The notes under the pieces: generated by a model
The model's database searches: none
Seen by the model: the letters and a program-made list of their open reading frames with translations, nothing else
Told to the model about the DNA's origin: nothing
Shown here: positions 5,502 to 9,241 of the stretch, one piece after another
Layout: every line of letters starts with the position of its first letter
Position numbering within the stretch: position 1 is the first letter of the stretch
Program-made: the position numbers and the translations under genes
Assembly: GCA_009927195.1 (NCBI GenBank)
Contig: RFNL01000197.1
Span: 1 to 9,241, forward strand
Reading direction: 5' to 3'
Origin: Betaproteobacteria bacterium
GTDB lineage: Bacteria > Pseudomonadota > Gammaproteobacteria > Burkholderiales > Burkholderiaceae_C
DNA length: 9,241 nucleotides

Positions 5502-7352
5502 TTATTTGCGGACCGGTGGCAAGTCGGTACAACTGCCATGCGCCACCTCCGCCGCCATGCCAATGCTTTCGCCCAGCGTGGGATGGGGGTGGATGGTTTT
5601 GCCGATGTCCACCGCGTCGGCGCCCATCTCGATGGCCAGAGCGATCTCGCCAATCATGTCGCCCGCGTGGGTGCCGACGATGCCGCCGCCCAGGATCTTG
5701 CCGTGGCCATGGGCCTCGGGTGAATCGTCAAACAGCAGTTTGGTCACGCCTTCGTCGCGGCCGTTGGCAATGGCGCGGCCCGAGGCGGTCCAAGGGAACA
5801 AGCCCTTTTTCACCTGGATGCCTTGCGCTTTGGCTTGGTCTTCGGTCAAGCCCACCCAGGCCACTTCGGGGTCGGTGTAGGCCACGCTCGGGATGACGCG
5901 TGCATTGAAAGCTGCCGACGCCAACTCCGGGATGCCTTGCAGTTCACCCGCGATCACTTCAGCGGCCACATGGGCTTCATGCACCGCCTTGTGCGCCAAC
6001 ATGGGCTGGCCCACGATGTCGCCAATGGCAAAGATGTGCGGCACGTTGGTGCGCATCTGGATGTCGACGTTGATGAAGCCACGGTCGGTCACGGCCACGC
6101 CGGCTTTTTCTGCGCCGATCTTTTTACCGTTGGGCGTGCGGCCCACGGCTTGCAACACGAGGTCGTACACCTGCGGCGCGGGGGCAGTCCCGCCAGGTTC
6201 GGCGCTCTCGAATGTCACTTCAATGCCTTCGGGCAAAGCGCGTGCGGACACGGTCTTGGTCTTGAGCATGATGTGGTCAAAGCGCTTGGCGTTCATCTTT
6301 TGCCAGATCTTGACCAGGTCGCGGTCAGCGCCTTGCATGAGGCCGTCCATCATTTCCACCACGTCCAGACGTGAGCCCAGCGTGCTGTAAACGGTTCCCA
6401 TTTCCAGACCGATGATGCCGCCGCCCAGAATCAGCATGCGCTTGGGCACCTCTTTGAGCGCCAATGCACCCGTGCTGTCGACCACGCGTGGGTCATCGGG
6501 CATGAAGGGCAAACGTACGGCTTGTGAGCCCGCCGCGATGATGGCGCGCTTGAAGGCCACCACTTTCTTGGTGCCGGTTTTTTCCTGACCCGTGCCGGTG
6601 GTTTCTTCCACTTCGAGGTGGTTCGCCCCCACGAATTGGCCCAGGCCGCGCACAGTGGTGACCTTGCGCATCTTGGCCATGGCCGCCAAGCCGCCAGTGA
6701 GTTTGCCAATGACTTTTTCTTTGTGGCCGCGCAATTTGTCGATGTTCACCGCTGGTTTGCCAAAGTCCACGCCCAGGTCGGCCATGTGGGCCACTTCGTC
6801 CATCACGGCGGCCACGTGCAACAGCGCTTTGGACGGGATGCAACCGACGTTCAAACACACGCCGCCCAATTGGGCATAGCGCTCGACGATGACCACGTTC
6901 AGGCCCAAATCGGCCGCGCGAAATGCCGCGCTGTAGCCCCCGGGGCCACCACCCAAAACCAAGACATCGCAGTTCACGTCCACGCTGCCTGCATAGGTGC
7001 TGGCAGGGGCGGTCGCCACCGGCGCAGCTGCCGCGCTGGGTGCGGGAGCTGCAGCAGGCGCTGGTGCAGCGGCTGAAGGTGCGGCCGATGGGGCCGCAGC
7101 GCTGGGTGCCGCCGCTGCGGCTTCCAGCACCACCACCACCGAGCCTTGCTTGACCTTGTCACCCAGCTTGACCTTGACCTCTTTGACCACCCCCGCGTGT
7201 GAGGAGGGGATTTCCATCGAGGCTTTGTCACTCTCGACCGTGATCAGACTTTGCTCGGCGCGAATGGTGTCGCCCGGTTTGACCAGCAGTTCAATGACGG
7301 CCACCTCGTCGAAGTCACCTATATCGGGTACTTGTATGTCTAACAATGCCAT
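5502..7352 (-). CDS. lpdA: Dihydrolipoamide dehydrogenase (E3 of pyruvate dehydrogenase) with N-terminal lipoyl domain
   Basis: A 616-residue E3 flavoprotein that reoxidises dihydrolipoyl groups of the pyruvate dehydrogenase complex and passes electrons through FAD to NAD+. Residues 1-77 are a biotinyl-lipoyl domain with the lipoylation site ESDKAS (Lys43). Residues 78-125 are an Ala/Pro linker. The core follows: FAD motif GGGPGG (134-139), redox disulfide GGVCLNVGC (Cys166/Cys171), NAD motif ILGGGIIGLEMG (308-319), FAIGDI (441-446) and the C-terminal dimer-interface motif HPHPTLGE, whose His590 and Glu595 form the catalytic dyad of the partner subunit. The core alone is about 475-490 residues; the extra length is the lipoyl-linker fusion, as reported for betaproteobacterial and Neisseria E3. 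The start at 7352 matches the aceF lipoyl N-terminus and lies 13 bases after the aceF stop. An in-frame start at 7415 would overlap aceF and adds no domain. The ribosome site is weak (GAGAGCGAGAA). Last gene of the operon seen here. Confidence 0.97.
   Translation of the reverse strand: MALLDIQVPDIGDFDEVAVIELLVKPGDTIRAEQSLITVESDKASMEIPSSHAGVVKEVKVKLGDKVKQGSVVVVLEAAAAAPSAAAPSAAPSAAAPAPAAAPAPSAAAAPVATAPASTYAGSVDVNCDVLVLGGGPGGYSAAFRAADLGLNVVIVERYAQLGGVCLNVGCIPSKALLHVAAVMDEVAHMADLGVDFGKPAVNIDKLRGHKEKVIGKLTGGLAAMAKMRKVTTVRGLGQFVGANHLEVEETTGTGQEKTGTKKVVAFKRAIIAAGSQAVRLPFMPDDPRVVDSTGALALKEVPKRMLILGGGIIGLEMGTVYSTLGSRLDVVEMMDGLMQGADRDLVKIWQKMNAKRFDHIMLKTKTVSARALPEGIEVTFESAEPGGTAPAPQVYDLVLQAVGRTPNGKKIGAEKAGVAVTDRGFINVDIQMRTNVPHIFAIGDIVGQPMLAHKAVHEAHVAAEVIAGELQGIPELASAAFNARVIPSVAYTDPEVAWVGLTEDQAKAQGIQVKKGLFPWTASGRAIANGRDEGVTKLLFDDSPEAHGHGKILGGGIVGTHAGDMIGEIALAIEMGADAVDIGKTIHPHPTLGESIGMAAEVAHGSCTDLPPVRK
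6978..7121 (-). other. Ala/Pro-rich flexible linker region in lpdA
   Basis: This part of lpdA encodes residues 78-125, almost only alanine, proline and serine, with imperfect APSAA/APAP repeats. Such linkers let the lipoyl arm swing between active sites of the complex. The low complexity may cause polymerase slippage or alignment gaps. Confidence 0.8.
7125..7331 (-). repeat. Lipoyl-domain direct repeat, copy in lpdA
   Basis: This 207-base stretch (codons 8-76 of lpdA) aligns without gaps to 8503-8709 in aceF. By hand count 168 of 207 bases (about 81%) and 64 of 69 residues are identical. Exact runs reach about 14 bases around the lipoyl-lysine codons. The copies lie in the same orientation about 1.4 kb apart. 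Confidence 0.9.
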
Positions 7353-7365
7353 GGTGTTCTCGCTC

Positions 7366-8730
7366 TCAAAGCAATACGCGGCGGAAGTCACCCAGGATTT
7401 GACCCAGGTAGACATTGAAACGGGCTGCGGCCGCGCCGTCGATGACGCGGTGGTCCCAGGTCAGCGACAAGGGCAGCATCAGACGGGGCACAAAGGCTTT
7501 GCCGTCCCACACCGGTTCCATGGTGCTTTTGCACACCCCCAAGATGGCCACTTCGGGCGCATTGATGATGGGGGTGAAGTAGCGCCCGCCAATGCCGCCC
7601 AGGCTGGAGATGGTGAAGGTCGCACCTGACATTTCGGCGGGGCTTAACTTGCCTTCGCGGGCTTTTTTGGCCAGCTCGCCCATTTCTTGGCTGATTTGCA
7701 AAATGCCTTTTTTGTCGGCGTCTTTGATCACCGGCACCATCAAGCCGTTGGGCGTGTCGGCGGCAAAGCCGATGTGCCAATAGTTTTTATAAACCAAGGC
7801 GTCGCCATCGAGCGAGCTGTTGAACTCGGGGTATTTTTTGAGCGCGGCCACACAGGCCTTGATCAAAAAGGCCAGCATGGTGACCTTGATGCCCGACTTT
7901 TCGTTTTCTTTGTTGGTCGCAACGCGGAAGGCTTCCAGGTCGGTGATGTCGGCATCGTCGTGGTTGGTGACCGACGGGATCATGATGGCGTTGCGCAGCA
8001 GGTTGGCCGCGCTGATCTTTTTGATGCGGCCCATCTCTTTGCGCTCGATGGGGCCGAACTTGGCAAAGTCCACCTTGGGCCAAGGGATGAGCCCCAAAGC
8101 AGCACCGTCGCCGCCCGCCGGGGCTTTGGCCGCTTGGGCTTGGGTGCGGGTGTCACCGACCATCACCGCGCGGGTGAAGGCCTGCACATCCTCCTCGGTG
8201 ATGCGGCCTTTGGGGCCTGTGCCCTTGACCTCGGCCAGGGGCACACCCAATTGGCGCGCCAATTTGCGGATCGACGGCGATGCATGGGGCAGGCCTGTCG
8301 CAGGGTTTTGCGTGGGAGCGTGCGCGGCTTGCGCAGCAGCAGGTGCGGCCACGGATGCGGTCACTGGTGTGGGAATGGGTGCAGGCGTCGGCATGGCTGC
8401 GCTGGCAGGCGCTGGGGCCGCGGCAGGGGCAGCCACGGCGGGTGCAGCAGCCGGTGCGGCGGCTGGCGCAGGCGCTGGTGCGGCGCTGGCACCGGCCACG
8501 TCAAGCACCACCACCACCGAACCCTGTTTGACCTTGTCACCCAATTTGACCTTGAGCTCTTTGACCACGCCAGCATGCGAGCAAGGGATTTCCATCGATG
8601 CTTTGTCACTCTCTACCGTGATCAGGCTCTGTTCGGCCTTGACCGTGTCGCCCACCTTGACCAGCAATTCGATCACCGCCACTTCATCAAAATCCCCAAT
8701 GTCGGGGACCGTCACATCCATCATCGCCAT
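7366..8730 (-). CDS. aceF: Pyruvate dehydrogenase E2, dihydrolipoamide acetyltransferase
   Basis: A 454-residue E2 core subunit that moves the acetyl group from E1p to CoA. Domains in order: one lipoyl domain (1-77, Lys43 in ESDKAS); a long Ala/Pro linker (about 78-148); the peripheral subunit-binding domain (150-186, HASPSIRKLARQLGV...GRITEEDVQAF), which docks E1 or E3; a second linker to about 225; and the catalytic acyltransferase domain to the end with WDHRVIDG (His427 and Asp431 as catalytic residues). E. coli AceF has three lipoyl domains; this one has a single domain. Pairing with an aceE upstream favours pyruvate rather than 2-oxoglutarate or branched-chain substrates. The start at 8730 is chosen because GGAG lies 7 bases upstream and the lipoyl domain begins immediately; the longer frame from 8790 overlaps aceE. 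The stop is 13 bases before lpdA. Confidence 0.97.
   Translation of the reverse strand: MAMMDVTVPDIGDFDEVAVIELLVKVGDTVKAEQSLITVESDKASMEIPCSHAGVVKELKVKLGDKVKQGSVVVVLDVAGASAAPAPAPAAAPAAAPAVAAPAAAPAPASAAMPTPAPIPTPVTASVAAPAAAQAAHAPTQNPATGLPHASPSIRKLARQLGVPLAEVKGTGPKGRITEEDVQAFTRAVMVGDTRTQAQAAKAPAGGDGAALGLIPWPKVDFAKFGPIERKEMGRIKKISAANLLRNAIMIPSVTNHDDADITDLEAFRVATNKENEKSGIKVTMLAFLIKACVAALKKYPEFNSSLDGDALVYKNYWHIGFAADTPNGLMVPVIKDADKKGILQISQEMGELAKKAREGKLSPAEMSGATFTISSLGGIGGRYFTPIINAPEVAILGVCKSTMEPVWDGKAFVPRLMLPLSLTWDHRVIDGAAAARFNVYLGQILGDFRRVLL
8287..8499 (-). other. Ala/Pro-rich flexible linker region in aceF
   Basis: Encodes residues 78-148 of AceF, dominated by alanine and proline, joining the lipoyl domain to the subunit-binding domain. 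It is similar in composition to the lpdA linker but longer (about 71 versus 48 residues) and not alignable position by position. Confidence 0.8.
8503..8709 (-). repeat. Lipoyl-domain direct repeat, copy in aceF
   Basis: Partner of the repeat at 7125-7331. It covers codons 8-76 of aceF, and only five residues differ (positions 26, 30, 31, 50 and 59). Most base differences are silent, so selection keeps the protein the same while the DNA has drifted. Confidence 0.9.
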
Positions 8731-8737
8731 TTCATGT

Positions 8738-8741
8738 CTCC
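8738..8741 (-). promoter_or_regulatory. Shine-Dalgarno site of aceF
   Basis: On the minus strand GGAG lies 7 bases before the ATG at 8730, inside the 19-base gap after the aceE stop. It supports 8730 as the start rather than the longer frame overlapping aceE. Confidence 0.7.
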
Positions 8742-8749
8742 GTCTGGGT

Positions 8750-9241
8750 TTAAGCGTAAAGGGGGTTGGTCTTGTCGGCTTGCAGACCATAGCGGGCGAT
8801 GGCCTCGGCCACTTTGGCCACCGGCAGCGTGCCAGATTCGCTCAAGGCCTTGAGTGCGGCCACCACGATGTAGTGTCGGTTGATCTCGAAATGCTCCCGC
8901 AGTTTGCTGCGAAAGTCGCTGCGACCAAACCCATCGGTGCCCAGCACTTTGTAAACACGGCCCGGCGGGATATAGGCACGAATTTGCTCGGCGTATGACT
9001 TCATGTAATCGGTGGATGCCACCACCGGGCCGTCGTGCAATGACAACTGCTCGGCCACAAATGACTGGCGCGCCGTCTCGGTCGGGTGCATCAGGTTCCA
9101 GCGCTCGGCTTGCGCCCCATCGCGGGCCAACTCGTTGAAACTGGGACAGCTCCAGACATTGGCGGCCACCCCCCAATCAGCGGCGAGCAATTCGCGCGCG
9201 GCCATGGACTCGCGCAAGATGCTGCCCGAACCCAGCAGGTT
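8750..9241 (-). CDS. aceE: Pyruvate dehydrogenase E1 component, C-terminal 163 residues (5' part missing)
   Basis: The frame is open from the right window edge to the TAA at 8750-8752. It gives the last 163 residues of the large homodimeric E1p, usually about 890-900 residues, so under a fifth of the gene is present. E1p uses thiamine diphosphate to decarboxylate pyruvate and acetylate the lipoyl arm of E2. Recognisable blocks are LLGSGSILRESMAARELLAADWGV, NVWSCPSFNELARDG, GPVVASTDYMKSYAEQIRAYIP, KVLGTDGFGRSDFRSKLREHFE and HYIVVAALKAL. All belong to the C-terminal transketolase-like domain of AceE, not to the heterodimeric alpha/beta E1 type. The thiamine diphosphate-binding part lies outside the window. 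aceF follows after 19 bases, so the genes are co-transcribed; the promoter must lie beyond the right edge. Confidence 0.96.
   Translation of the reverse strand, partial: NLLGSGSILRESMAARELLAADWGVAANVWSCPSFNELARDGAQAERWNLMHPTETARQSFVAEQLSLHDGPVVASTDYMKSYAEQIRAYIPPGRVYKVLGTDGFGRSDFRSKLREHFEINRHYIVVAALKALSESGTLPVAKVAEAIARYGLQADKTNPLYA

Noticed and set aside
5823..6390. Overlapping plus-strand frames inside lpdA
   Set aside because: They are His/Gly-rich shadow translations opposite the well-conserved E3 core.
7366..8730. 2-oxoglutarate dehydrogenase E2 (sucB) as identity
   Set aside because: The upstream gene end is clearly AceE-type E1 and not SucA, and the order E1-E2-E3 with a lipoyl-E3 fits pyruvate dehydrogenase.
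7820..8998. Long plus-strand open frame (392 codons) opposite aceF and the aceE end
   Set aside because: It is antisense to clearly recognised aceF motifs. Its Ala/Gly-rich text mirrors the Ala/Pro linker and has no family features, as expected for shadow frames in GC-rich DNA.
1..9241. Mobile element, phage, CRISPR or defence system
   Set aside because: No transposase, integrase, repeat array, terminal inverted repeat or defence-type domain was seen on either strand.

Overview
The window looks like chromosomal DNA of a betaproteobacterium, most likely order Burkholderiales and plausibly a Comamonadaceae relative. This is inferred from the GC-rich coding sequence, the pyruvate dehydrogenase gene order aceE-aceF-lpdA, and a dihydrolipoamide dehydrogenase that carries its own N-terminal lipoyl domain, as known from Ralstonia/Neisseria-type complexes. 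No database search was possible, so the genus is not assigned. Coding density is very high. I see no rRNA, tRNA, CRISPR array, insertion sequence, integrase or phage gene.

Right part (5502-9241, minus strand): the 3' end of aceE (E1p, cut by the window edge), then aceF (E2p, one lipoyl domain) and lpdA (E3 with an N-terminal lipoyl domain). Gaps are 19 and 13 bases, so this is one operon for the pyruvate dehydrogenase complex, which converts pyruvate, CoA and NAD+ to acetyl-CoA, CO2 and NADH. The lipoyl modules of E2 and E3 are near copies and form a direct repeat of about 207 bp.

Middle (4553-5470, plus strand): a circularly permuted GTPase of the RbgA/YlqF ribosome-assembly family. It converges on lpdA with a 31-base gap that holds a small hairpin. 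It diverges from the left gene block across a 123-base intergenic region at 4430-4552, the only real intergenic space in the window.

Left part (1-4429, minus strand): a tight four-gene block in transcription order. It comprises a class I SAM-dependent methyltransferase, a 3-hydroxyisobutyrate-dehydrogenase-family NAD(P) oxidoreductase, a class III (glutamate-1-semialdehyde-aminomutase-like) PLP aminotransferase, and the molybdenum-cofactor-binding large subunit of a xanthine/aldehyde-oxidase-family hydroxylase, which runs off the left edge. Gaps are 19, 16 and 4 bases. The enzyme mix suggests an uncharacterised catabolic or modifying pathway for a small amine or hydroxy-acid compound. The substrate cannot be named from sequence alone. 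This block is the most interesting part of the window; the pyruvate dehydrogenase and GTPase genes are ordinary housekeeping genes with some instructive details.
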